Shown here one piece after another: positions 1 through 5,670 of a stretch of 5,670 nt of DNA (position 1 is the stretch's first letter; every line of letters begins with the position of its first letter). Both the position numbers and the translations under genes were made by a program. The stretch spans positions 1 to 5,670 of the forward strand of contig RFJM01000396.1 in NCBI GenBank assembly GCA_003694905.1. The letters run 5' to 3'. Source of the DNA: Caldilineae bacterium. GTDB lineage: Bacteria > Chloroflexota > Anaerolineae > J102. The notes under the pieces were generated by a model, which was given only the letters and a program-made list of their open reading frames with translations, was not told where the DNA came from and did no database searches.

Positions 1-2
1 CT

Positions 3-635
3 TATTTACCTTCACACCTTACCGAAGAGCAGGCGGAGGCAATCGTCCATCGCGGCGGCCCCTTGCTTATCATCGCCGGTCCCGGTTCGGGCAAGACCGA
101 ACTGCTGTACCGCACCCTGAATGAATTGGGCAAGAGCCACCGTGCCGCCGCCATCACGGGCGATCTGGCCACCGAGAACGATGCCCGGCGTCTGGCCGCG
201 AGTGGCGCGCCGGCCCGCCAGATCCTGACGGGCACCATGTGTCATCTGGAAGCCAACATGGTGGCCGGTGCCCTGCAGGGCTGGGATCTTGACGAACTCG
301 ATTTCCTTTTCATCGAAAATGTGGGCAATCTCGTCTGCCCCGGTGACTTCGATCTGGGCGAGGATGTGCGCGTCATGCTGGTGGCCACTACCGAAGGGGA
401 GGACAAACCCCTTAAGTACCCCACCCTCATCAATACCTGCGATGTCGTGGTTATCAACAAGATGGACCTGGCCGAGGCCGTCGGATGCGATGTGGCTTTG
501 CTGGAAAGCAACATCCGCAAAGTGCGGCCCGGTGCCCGCGTCTTCAAACTTTCGGCCAGGACCGGAGAAGGGGTGGATGCCTGGATTCGCTATCTGCTCG
601 AGCGATTCCAGGCCAAGTGTGCCGCGCGGGCGTGA
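3..635 (+). CDS. hypB: HypB-type hydrogenase nickel-incorporation GTPase, 5'-partial, with helicase-like N-terminus
   Basis: The reading frame is open from the left edge; 210 residues are visible and the true start lies outside the window. From the P-loop (PGSGKT, residues 27-32) onward it is a textbook HypB, a SIMIBI-class GTPase that delivers Ni2+ to the large-subunit precursor of [NiFe] hydrogenases together with HypA in the cytoplasm. Seen directly: Cys80-His81 in GTMCHLE and Cys112 in ENVGNLVCP, the metal-binding residues of the G domain with the same 32-residue spacing as E. coli Cys166/Cys198; the family signature TEGEDKPLKYP; the guanine-specificity motif NKMD (152-155); and the G5-like SARTGEG (184-190). 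The C-terminus ends normally for the family. The odd part is residues 1-25 (LTEEQAEAI, then HRGGPLLIIAG). They match the Q-motif and Walker A approach of UvrD/Rep helicases, not the usual HypB N-terminus that ends in LNLxSSPG. HypB function of the visible G domain is near certain; integrity of the N-terminus is doubtful. Confidence 0.93.
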   Translation, partial: YLPSHLTEEQAEAIVHRGGPLLIIAGPGSGKTELLYRTLNELGKSHRAAAITGDLATENDARRLAASGAPARQILTGTMCHLEANMVAGALQGWDLDELDFLFIENVGNLVCPGDFDLGEDVRVMLVATTEGEDKPLKYPTLINTCDVVVINKMDLAEAVGCDVALLESNIRKVRPGARVFKLSARTGEGVDAWIRYLLERFQAKCAARA

Positions 636-744
636 GCGCCTGCACCCCGTGCCTATGAAGATCTCGTACAGGATCTACCACGCCCTGACGTCCGCATGGC
701 TTGCGGAGGCCGGCGGGGAAACGCGCTCGGGCAAGGGAACAGGT

Positions 745-753
745 GGGGGAGAG
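745..753 (+). promoter_or_regulatory. Ribosome binding site of rsmF
   Basis: The purine run GGGGGAGAG lies just before ATG 756. It decides the start: an in-frame ATG at 696 would add 20 residues rich in Gly and Arg that do not resemble the RsmF N-terminus, and it has no comparable ribosome binding site. The spacing is slightly short, so the core could also be read as AGG at 741-743. Confidence 0.6.
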
Positions 754-755
754 AG

Positions 756-2138
756 ATGACGGTCGGGCTGCCTGTCCAGTTCTGTCGTCGCATGGAAACG
801 CTGCTTGGCAATGAGGCAGGTGACTTGCTGGCTGCTCTGCAGGAGCCACCGCGGCAGGGCCTGCGGCTCAACCCCCTCAAGGTGAAGTCGCCCGGGGATC
901 TGGCTCTGCCCTTCACCCTTGAACCCGTACCGTGGTGCCCTGAAGGCTTTGTCATCCGTGAGGCGGATGCGCACCCGGGCCGGCATCCCTATCACGCGGC
1001 CGGGCTCTACTATTTGCAGGACCCGAGCGCCATGGCCGCAGCCGTGCTGCTGGCTCCCCAACCGGGCGAGGTCGTGTTGGACCTCTGTGCCGCGCCCGGA
1101 GGCAAGGCCACACATATCCTGGCGTGTCTGCAAGACGACGGACTTCTGATCGCCAACGAGATCGTGCCCGGCCGTGCTCGCACCCTGGTGGAGAATCTGG
1201 AACGCTGGGGTTCGCACCACTTTCTGGTTTGCAGCGAGAAGGCCGGGCGTCTGGCGGAGTGCTGGCCCGAACGCTTTGACTGCGTTCTGGTCGATGCACC
1301 CTGCTCGGGCGAGGGCATGTTTCGCAAATCGCCGGAGGCGCGGCAGGAGTGGTCGCCGGAACATGTGCTGGGCTGCGCGCGCCGGCAAACGGCCCTGTTG
1401 CGAGATGCGGCCCGGCTGCTGCGTCCGGGAGGTCGCCTGCTCTATGCCACCTGCACCTTTGCGCCGGAGGAAAATGAAGCCGTCATAGCCCGGTTCCTGC
1501 GCGAGCACCCCGGATTCTCTCTGCTCCCACCTCCGCCCTTGCCCGGAATGGCGGAGGGTCGGCCGGACTGGGTGGCGCCGGAACTTCGCCGGGGGCTGGC
1601 TCTGGAACGATGCGTGCGAATCTGGCCGCATCGGGTCCAGGCTGAAGGACACTTCTTCGCCTTGTTGCAGAAAGCGGGGGAGGGTGTTCCGGCTTCCCTG
1701 CCGGCACCGCGCCTCACGCTTCCCGCGACGGCGTGGGGCCCGGTGCAGGCGTTCTGGCAGGAGACGGTGGGCCAGGCCCCACCGGACGAGGGCTGGGCCC
1801 AATACGGCGAATGGCTGCACCTCCTACCGGTGGACCCGAGCTTCTGGCAAGGACTGCGGCCCCTGCGCGCGGGGCTGCGGGTGGGACGACTGCGCAAGGG
1901 CCGCTTTCAACCTCATCACGCCCTGGCGCTCAGCCGGCTCATTTCAAGGCCCATACGGGCAGTGCATTTGACTGCGGACGACCCCCGCCTCGGTGCCTAC
2001 CTGCGCGGGGAGACATTCGGCCGGGAGGGAAAGGATGGTTGGGTGGCGGTCTGTGTCGAGGGCTATGCCGTTGGCTGGGGACGGCTCAGCCGCGGGGTAC
2101 TGAAGAACTACTATCCCAAAGGGCTGCGCCGCCGGTAG
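756..2138 (+). CDS. rsmF: RsmF/YebU-type 16S rRNA (cytosine-C5) methyltransferase
   Basis: The gene encodes 460 residues, close to E. coli RsmF (479). Family members use S-adenosylmethionine to methylate C5 of a cytosine in 16S rRNA (C1407 in E. coli); the exact target here is inferred. Seen directly: the SAM-binding motif I VLDLCAAPGGK (residues 107-117); motif IV DAPCSGEGMF with Cys183, which releases the product; and motif VI ATCTF with the catalytic nucleophile Cys233. The GEGMFRKSP extension after motif IV is typical of the RsmF branch rather than RsmB. Residues ~260-460 form the RsmF C-terminal RNA-binding/PUA-like part, ending in WGRLSRGVLKNYYPKGLR (441-458), the usual tail. The start at ATG 756 is supported by its ribosome binding site and by family length. 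It lies 120 bp after hypB on the same strand, so co-transcription is possible but there is no functional link. It converges with the next gene. No frameshift or missing catalytic residue was found. Confidence 0.95.
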   Translation: MTVGLPVQFCRRMETLLGNEAGDLLAALQEPPRQGLRLNPLKVKSPGDLALPFTLEPVPWCPEGFVIREADAHPGRHPYHAAGLYYLQDPSAMAAAVLLAPQPGEVVLDLCAAPGGKATHILACLQDDGLLIANEIVPGRARTLVENLERWGSHHFLVCSEKAGRLAECWPERFDCVLVDAPCSGEGMFRKSPEARQEWSPEHVLGCARRQTALLRDAARLLRPGGRLLYATCTFAPEENEAVIARFLREHPGFSLLPPPPLPGMAEGRPDWVAPELRRGLALERCVRIWPHRVQAEGHFFALLQKAGEGVPASLPAPRLTLPATAWGPVQAFWQETVGQAPPDEGWAQYGEWLHLLPVDPSFWQGLRPLRAGLRVGRLRKGRFQPHHALALSRLISRPIRAVHLTADDPRLGAYLRGETFGREGKDGWVAVCVEGYAVGWGRLSRGVLKNYYPKGLRRR

Positions 2139-2153
2139 AACTGCTGTTAGCCG

Positions 2154-2189
2154 GTCCTGTCGATTCCCTTCCTGTGCGTTTCACAGGAC
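2154..2189. terminator. Hairpin between convergent rsmF and the PspC gene, possible bidirectional terminator
   Basis: TCCTGTG (2170-2176) and CACAGGA (2182-2188) form a 7-bp stem with a 5-base loop. A second upstream copy of the left arm, GTCCTGT (2154-2160), could pair with the same right arm (2183-2189) as an alternative. The hairpin sits 31 bp after the rsmF stop and overlaps the TGA of the minus-strand gene. There is no clear T-tract on either strand, only a mixed TTCTGCTTCC on the plus strand, so efficient Rho-independent termination is uncertain. The placement between convergent stops is the main argument. Confidence 0.35.
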
Positions 2190-2978
2190 TTCTGCTTCCA
2201 CGACTTCGATGGCTTCGCCGGGCTTTTCTTCGGGCATGAGGATGGCCAGGATGACATAGAGGATGACCCCCGTGCCCAGACTGCCGAGGCTGAACAGGGC
2301 AAAGAGGATACGCACGATGGCCGGATCGATGTCCAGGGCGTGGGCCAGTCCCGCACAAACACCCAGGAGCATGCGATCACGGCGGGGCCTCTTGATGGGG
2401 ATGTGTCGCCGTGCGCTGTTTAGGCCCTCCTTGACGCGCGCACCATCGGGCAGATGTTCTCGCAGATCGACCCTGTGACCCTGGCTGCCGTGTTTGCGCA
2501 GCAGTGCCACACCGGCCAGAATGAGGACGGCCGGCCAGAACAGCACGCCCATCACCATCCAGAAGCCTTCCCACAGTCGAGGCAAGAGACCTGTATTGGC
2601 CAGCAGCCACACGATGCCGGCACCGATAAGTACCCAGGCCAGACGGCTCACGTTGTACTCCTGTGCCGGCAGGGCCGGCCCTTCGACCTGACCACCGCTA
2701 GCGGTGCCGACGGGCAGCACCAGCCACAGCATCAAGTAGGCCAGTATGGCCAGGCCGCCGCTGGCGATGGTGACCATGATCCAGAGCAGGCGGATGAGTA
2801 CCGGGTCGACGTCGAAGTACTCGCCCATGCCGCCGCAGACCCCGCCCAGACGGCGGTCGGTCGGGTGGCGATAGAGAATGCGCCTGGGCTGAGAGGTCCG
2901 GTTCTCATCCTCCGCGGATGAACTCACGGCTTCAACGACGATTTCTTCTGTCGGACGCTTGGATTCCGGGGTAGTCAT
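2181..2978 (-). CDS. Membrane protein with two PspC domains flanking a LiaF-like transmembrane region
   Basis: The gene encodes 265 residues. The cytoplasmic N-terminus (1-34) is acidic and polar. A first PspC domain follows at ~35-90: RHPTDRRLGGVCGG, then FDVDPVLIRLLW and a long hydrophobic stretch. A polar linker (91-108) leads to two hydrophobic segments (~112-130 and 138-160) of the kind seen in LiaI/LiaF-like membrane proteins. A basic loop (161-200) is followed by a second PspC domain at ~197-251: RPRRDRMLLGVCAG, then LDIDPAIVRILFALF and a final membrane helix, with an acidic tail. In enterobacteria PspC is an inner-membrane partner of PspB that senses envelope stress and relieves PspA inhibition of PspF; in other phyla stand-alone PspC proteins act in similar stress responses. 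No pspA, pspB or pspF is next to it here, so the role is inferred from the domain only. The start at 2978 follows a perfect AGGAGG; an ATG 36 bases upstream lacks one. It is divergent from the hppA unit. Confidence 0.88.
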   Translation of the reverse strand: MTTPESKRPTEEIVVEAVSSSAEDENRTSQPRRILYRHPTDRRLGGVCGGMGEYFDVDPVLIRLLWIMVTIASGGLAILAYLMLWLVLPVGTASGGQVEGPALPAQEYNVSRLAWVLIGAGIVWLLANTGLLPRLWEGFWMVMGVLFWPAVLILAGVALLRKHGSQGHRVDLREHLPDGARVKEGLNSARRHIPIKRPRRDRMLLGVCAGLAHALDIDPAIVRILFALFSLGSLGTGVILYVILAILMPEEKPGEAIEVVEAEVL

Positions 2979-2982
2979 GGAA

Positions 2983-2988
2983 CCTCCT
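2983..2988 (-). promoter_or_regulatory. Shine-Dalgarno AGGAGG of the PspC-domain gene
   Basis: On the minus strand, AGGAGG is followed by TTCC and then ATG at 2978. This perfect anti-16S match selects residue 1 as MTTPESKRP rather than the upstream in-frame ATG at 3014, which would add 12 residues without a ribosome binding site. Confidence 0.75.
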
Positions 2989-3092
2989 GAAATAACGATG
3001 ACTGTCGGATTCACAAAGCTCTACGCAAGATCTGCGGTTTAGGTCGCGGTGCTCTCTCGAGGCTGCCTGCCCATCTTCATGCCTTCGATTTT

Positions 3093-3121
3093 TTGACAAA
3101 CATGCCCCTGACAGCTAGAAT
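3093..3121 (+). promoter_or_regulatory. Near-consensus sigma70 promoter
   Basis: A perfect -35 box TTGACA (3093-3098) is followed by a 17-bp spacer and a -10 box TAGAAT (3116-3121, five of six consensus bases). Transcription would start near G3128, about 280 bases before the hppA start codon. It points away from the PspC gene. A second TTGACA at 3177-3182 has only a weak TCAGAT 17 bp downstream and is less convincing. Confidence 0.65.
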
Positions 3122-3127
3122 CCTTGT

Positions 3128-3288
3128 GCTTCCCCACACCAATGACACACAGAAATCAGAACTGCGCGCCTGCCTGTTGACAGGTGCCGGTAGATGAATT
3201 CAGATGACCCTGGCACCGACGCCAAGTCTCGTCAACGCATCGCAAGGACGAAGCTGTGCCCCCTACGAGATGGGGCATTCTTATTGTT
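3128..3288 (+). ncRNA. Candidate ~160-nt small RNA or attenuated leader upstream of hppA
   Basis: The stretch is bounded by a strong promoter-like sequence ending at 3121 and an intrinsic terminator-like hairpin at 3256-3288, and holds no credible protein gene. Internal pairings are visible: GCGCCTG (3166-3172) with CAGGTGC (3181-3187, one G-U pair), and GGTGCCGG (3183-3190) with the complementary arm at 3210-3217 (one G-U pair). These two share bases and cannot form together. I do not recognise a known RNA family: I compared by eye with the fluoride riboswitch, which sometimes controls pyrophosphatase genes, and with 6S RNA, and saw no match. It may be an independent sRNA, or the leader of hppA with read-through control. 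The boundaries are inferred from the promoter and terminator only. Confidence 0.35.
3256..3288 (+). terminator. Intrinsic terminator upstream of hppA
   Basis: TGCCCC (3257-3262) pairs with GGGGCA (3272-3277) around a 9-base loop, with a possible extra G-U pair at the base. The T-rich run TTCTTATTGTT (3278-3288) follows directly. It lies about 120 bases before the hppA start, so it would stop transcription from the 3093-3121 promoter before hppA unless it is read through or disrupted. Confidence 0.55.
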
Positions 3289-3335
3289 AGCGCAGGGAGT
3301 GGTGAGTTGGGAGGCGGACTTACCTTCGGCAAGAT

Positions 3336-3357
3336 GCTGTCCTTCCTCTACGACAGC
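3336..3357 (+). other. Inverted repeat in the hppA upstream region
   Basis: GCTGTC (3336-3341) and GACAGC (3352-3357) form a perfect 6-bp stem with a pyrimidine-rich 10-base loop. It is followed by TGGCTTTCTTCC, which is only moderately T-rich. It could be a second weak terminator, a 5' UTR hairpin or an operator half-site pair. The remaining bases to the start codon hold a weak possible -10 (TATCTT, 3381-3386) without a good -35 box. Confidence 0.3.
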
Positions 3358-3396
3358 TGGCTTTCTTCCTGGAAATACCCTATCTTAGAGCTTCGC

Positions 3397-3401
3397 AGGA
3401 G
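3397..3401 (+). promoter_or_regulatory. Shine-Dalgarno of hppA
   Basis: AGGAG lies 8 bases before ATG 3410, an optimal spacing. An in-frame TAG at 3386-3388 means translation cannot start further upstream, so the start is well fixed. Confidence 0.75.
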
Positions 3402-3409
3402 TCGACGTC

Positions 3410-5670
3410 ATGAAACCATCCAACCTCTCGAGACGCAGAACCCTTGTCGTTATCCTACTCGGACTGCTGGCCCTTATCGCCATGCCGGGCGGAAGCGCCT
3501 GGGCCGCCGACGGCCTGTCCGGCTCTGTTCGTGAGCCGATTCCCTGGCTGTGGTGGCTCGGTCCCATTGGTTCCCTCTCCGGCCTTTTCTTCGCCTACTA
3601 CTTCTACCGCACGGTGATGAAGGTCGATGAGGGCACTCCCCGCATGAGGGAGATTGCCCAGGCGGTGCGCGACGGTGCCGGGGCCTATCTTTCCCGCCAG
3701 TATCGCGTGGTGGCCATTGTCTTCGTTTTTCTCTTCATCCTCTTTGCACTTCTGGCCTACGTGTTTGGGGTTCAGAACAAGGTCGTCCCCTTCGCCTTTT
3801 TGACGGGCGGTTTCTTCTCGGGCCTTTGTGGCTTTTTCGGCATGAAGACCGCGACAAACGCTTCGGCCCGGACGACCAACGCGGCCCGCAACGGATTGAA
3901 CGGCGGCCTCAGGGTGGCTTTCCGTGCCGGCGCCGTCATGGGTCTGGTTGTGGTCGGTTTTGCGCTCCTGGACATCTCTGTCTGGTTTCTGATCCTGTAT
4001 TATCTGTTCCCGCCCGAGTTTTTCGGGGAAGCCCTCAGCCCGCTGCCTCAGATCACCGTGATCATGCTTAGCTTCGGCATGGGTGCTTCCACACAGGCTC
4101 TGTTCGCCCGTGTCGGGGGCGGCATCTACACCAAAGCCGCGGACGTGGGTGCCGACCTGGTCGGCAAAGTCGAGGCAGGTATCCCCGAAGACGACCCGCG
4201 CAATCCCGCTACCATTGCCGACAATGTCGGTGACAACGTGGGTGATGTCGCGGGTATGGGTGCGGACCTCTACGAATCCTATGCCGGTTCCATCCTCGCC
4301 ACAGCGGCGCTGGGTGTGGCTGCCGTGAGCGTGGCCGGCTCCCAGTTCCTTGGCGACGTGCCCCTCATCCAGATGCAGTTGCGCTATCTGGCCGCGCCCC
4401 TGGCCCTTGCCGGCATCGGCGTTATCCTCTCCATCATCGGCATCTTTCTGGTCAAGACCGAAGAAGGTGCCAGCATGGGCGAACTGATGGGCGCGCTAAA
4501 CGTCGGCATTTACGGCAGCTCGTTGGGCATCGCCGTGCTGGCCCTCCCCATTCTCTATCTCCTCAAGCTTCCCAATTGGTGGCAGGTCTTTATCGCCCTC
4601 GTCACAGGACTGGTGGTGGGGCTGGTCATCGGCAAATCCACGGAATACTTCACCTCCCATCATTTTAAGCCGACACGGGGCATCTCGGCCCAGGCGGAGA
4701 CGGGCCCGGCCACCGTCATCATCGACGGTCTGGCCGTGGGCATGAACTCGACCATGATACCGGTCATCACCATTGCCATCGGCATCTTCGTCAGCTTCTA
4801 CATCGTCGGAGGTGCTGCCAACACCCTGATGGGCCTGTACGGCGTCGGCATCGCTGCCGTGGGCATGCTCTCCACCCTGGGCATCACCCTGGCCACCGAT
4901 GCTTACGGCCCCATCGCCGACAACGCCGGGGGCAATGCCGAGATGTCGGGCCTGCCCCCGGAAGTGCGCCAGCGGACCGACCAGCTCGACGCTCTGGGCA
5001 ACACGACCGCCGCCACAGGCAAGGGCTTTGCCATTGGCTCGGCGGCCCTCACCGCCCTGGCCTTGCTGGCTGCCTATCTGGAGGAGATCCGTTTTGGCCT
5101 GACCCATCTGGCCGGCATCACCGAGGTCGAGGTTGGCGGCAAGGTCATGCAGGTCTCGGAAATGACGATTCGTGACTTTATGACCTACTACGACGTTACC
5201 CTGCTGAACCCGAACGTGCTCATCGGCATCTTTATCGGTGCGGTGACGGCCTTCTACTTCTCTGCTCTCACCATGAGGGCGGTGGGCCGGGCCGCCGGCG
5301 GCATGGTACAGGAGGTACGCCGCCAGTTCCGTGAGATCCCCGGTATCCTCAAGGGCGAACAGCGTCCCGACTACGCGCGCTGTGTGGAAATCAGTACCGC
5401 TGCGGCCCAGCGCGAGATGATTGCTCCGGCGGCACTGGGTATCGTCGTGCCCGTGGTCGTGGGCGTGCTCTTTGGCGCGGCCGGCGTGCTCGGTCTGCTG
5501 GCCGGTGCCCTCACCGCCGGTTTCTCGCTGGCTGTGATGATGGCCAACTCGGGCGGTGCCTGGGACAATGCCAAAAAATACATCGAGGAAGGCGCCTACG
5601 GTGGTAAGGGCTCCGACGCCCACAAAGCCTCGGTGGTTGGCGATACTGTGGGCGATCCCTTCAAAGACAC
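3410..5670 (+). CDS. hppA: Membrane-bound ion-translocating pyrophosphatase, K+-dependent type, 3'-partial
   Basis: The visible part is 753 codons, continuing past the right edge; by family length a C-terminal membrane section of several dozen residues is missing. The enzyme hydrolyses cytoplasmic pyrophosphate and pumps H+ and/or Na+ across the membrane. Seen directly: the PPi/Mg-binding loop DVGADLVGKVE (residues 245-255); the DNVGDNVGDVAGMGADL block (271-287); the second substrate block around ATDAYGPIADNAGGNAEM; and the C-terminal GDTVGDPFKD (744-753). In GNTTAATGKG, Ala534 and Gly537 occupy the positions that are Lys and Thr in K+-independent enzymes, so this one should need K+. Glu289 in LYESY sits at the semi-conserved helix-6 position found in Na+-pumping and related bacterial enzymes, so Na+ transport is possible but not proven. 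The N-terminus is a signal peptide: three Arg (8-10), a hydrophobic core (11-25) and an AWA cleavage site near residue 32, followed by a helix around WLWWLGPIG. The gene is preceded by a candidate promoter and terminator and shows no frameshift. Confidence 0.96.
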   Translation, partial: MKPSNLSRRRTLVVILLGLLALIAMPGGSAWAADGLSGSVREPIPWLWWLGPIGSLSGLFFAYYFYRTVMKVDEGTPRMREIAQAVRDGAGAYLSRQYRVVAIVFVFLFILFALLAYVFGVQNKVVPFAFLTGGFFSGLCGFFGMKTATNASARTTNAARNGLNGGLRVAFRAGAVMGLVVVGFALLDISVWFLILYYLFPPEFFGEALSPLPQITVIMLSFGMGASTQALFARVGGGIYTKAADVGADLVGKVEAGIPEDDPRNPATIADNVGDNVGDVAGMGADLYESYAGSILATAALGVAAVSVAGSQFLGDVPLIQMQLRYLAAPLALAGIGVILSIIGIFLVKTEEGASMGELMGALNVGIYGSSLGIAVLALPILYLLKLPNWWQVFIALVTGLVVGLVIGKSTEYFTSHHFKPTRGISAQAETGPATVIIDGLAVGMNSTMIPVITIAIGIFVSFYIVGGAANTLMGLYGVGIAAVGMLSTLGITLATDAYGPIADNAGGNAEMSGLPPEVRQRTDQLDALGNTTAATGKGFAIGSAALTALALLAAYLEEIRFGLTHLAGITEVEVGGKVMQVSEMTIRDFMTYYDVTLLNPNVLIGIFIGAVTAFYFSALTMRAVGRAAGGMVQEVRRQFREIPGILKGEQRPDYARCVEISTAAAQREMIAPAALGIVVPVVVGVLFGAAGVLGLLAGALTAGFSLAVMMANSGGAWDNAKKYIEEGAYGGKGSDAHKASVVGDTVGDPFKD

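Noticed and set aside
675..1820. Long minus-strand open frame (381 codons) opposite rsmF
   Set aside because: It is antisense to a gene with complete catalytic motifs. Its product is Arg/Gln/Pro-rich with no recognisable domain, as expected of a GC-rich mirror frame.
2454..2921. 155-codon plus-strand ORF opposite the PspC gene
   Set aside because: It is a Gln/His-rich mirror of the transmembrane PspC protein, whose start has a perfect AGGAGG and whose domains are clear.
2979..3060. Promoter of the PspC gene on the minus strand
   Set aside because: A TTATTT near 2992-2997 could be a -10 box, but its -35 (TTTGTG) is poor and no sigma54-type GG/GC pair was found. Too weak to annotate.
3128..3288. 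Fluoride riboswitch upstream of hppA
   Set aside because: This was a reasonable guess from gene context, but the conserved pseudoknot sequences of that class are not visible by eye.
3194..3388. 64-codon plus-strand ORF in the intergenic region
   Set aside because: It has no ribosome binding site and no recognisable domain, and it runs through the terminator-like hairpin. Treated as chance.
4496..5623. Long minus-strand open frame (375 codons) opposite hppA
   Set aside because: It is a His/Gly/Asp-rich low-complexity translation antisense to the highly conserved pyrophosphatase. It arises from the codon bias of the real gene.

Overview
This is a GC-rich bacterial window holding four protein-coding genes: two plus-strand genes, then a minus-strand gene convergent with them, then a large plus-strand gene that runs off the right edge. 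The gene set is a HypB-type nickel-insertion GTPase, an RsmF-type rRNA m5C methyltransferase, a protein with two PspC domains, and a membrane pyrophosphatase of K+-dependent type with a signal peptide. GC content and protein style would fit a Gram-negative anaerobe, perhaps a Desulfobacterota (former deltaproteobacterial) lineage. That placement is inference from general resemblance and no marker here fixes it.

Layout. Positions 3-635 (+) are the 5'-truncated hypB-like reading frame. Its first ~25 visible codons do not look like HypB but like the start of a UvrD/Rep-family helicase, joined to HypB exactly at the shared P-loop. A 120-bp spacer with a small hairpin and a possible 34-codon ORF follows. 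Positions 756-2138 (+) are rsmF, full length. Positions 2181-2978 (-) are the PspC-domain membrane protein, convergent with rsmF and separated from it by 42 bp; a hairpin overlaps its stop codon. Positions 2979-3409 are a 431-bp divergent intergenic region without a convincing protein gene. It holds a near-consensus sigma70 promoter (TTGACA, 17 bp, TAGAAT) followed about 130 bp later by a good intrinsic terminator, so it could encode a ~160-nt small RNA or a transcription attenuator in the leader of the next gene. Positions 3410-5670 (+) are hppA, missing only its C-terminus at the window edge.

The genes do not form one pathway. HypB loads nickel into [NiFe] hydrogenase precursors, RsmF modifies 16S rRNA, PspC-type proteins belong to envelope-stress responses, and HppA conserves energy from pyrophosphate as an ion gradient. 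Their coexistence fits an anaerobic, energy-limited organism. The two observations most worth following up are the helicase/HypB junction at the left end (natural fusion or assembly chimera) and the promoter-terminator RNA unit before hppA. I see no clear mobile element, CRISPR array, tRNA or rRNA, and no convincing new multi-gene system.
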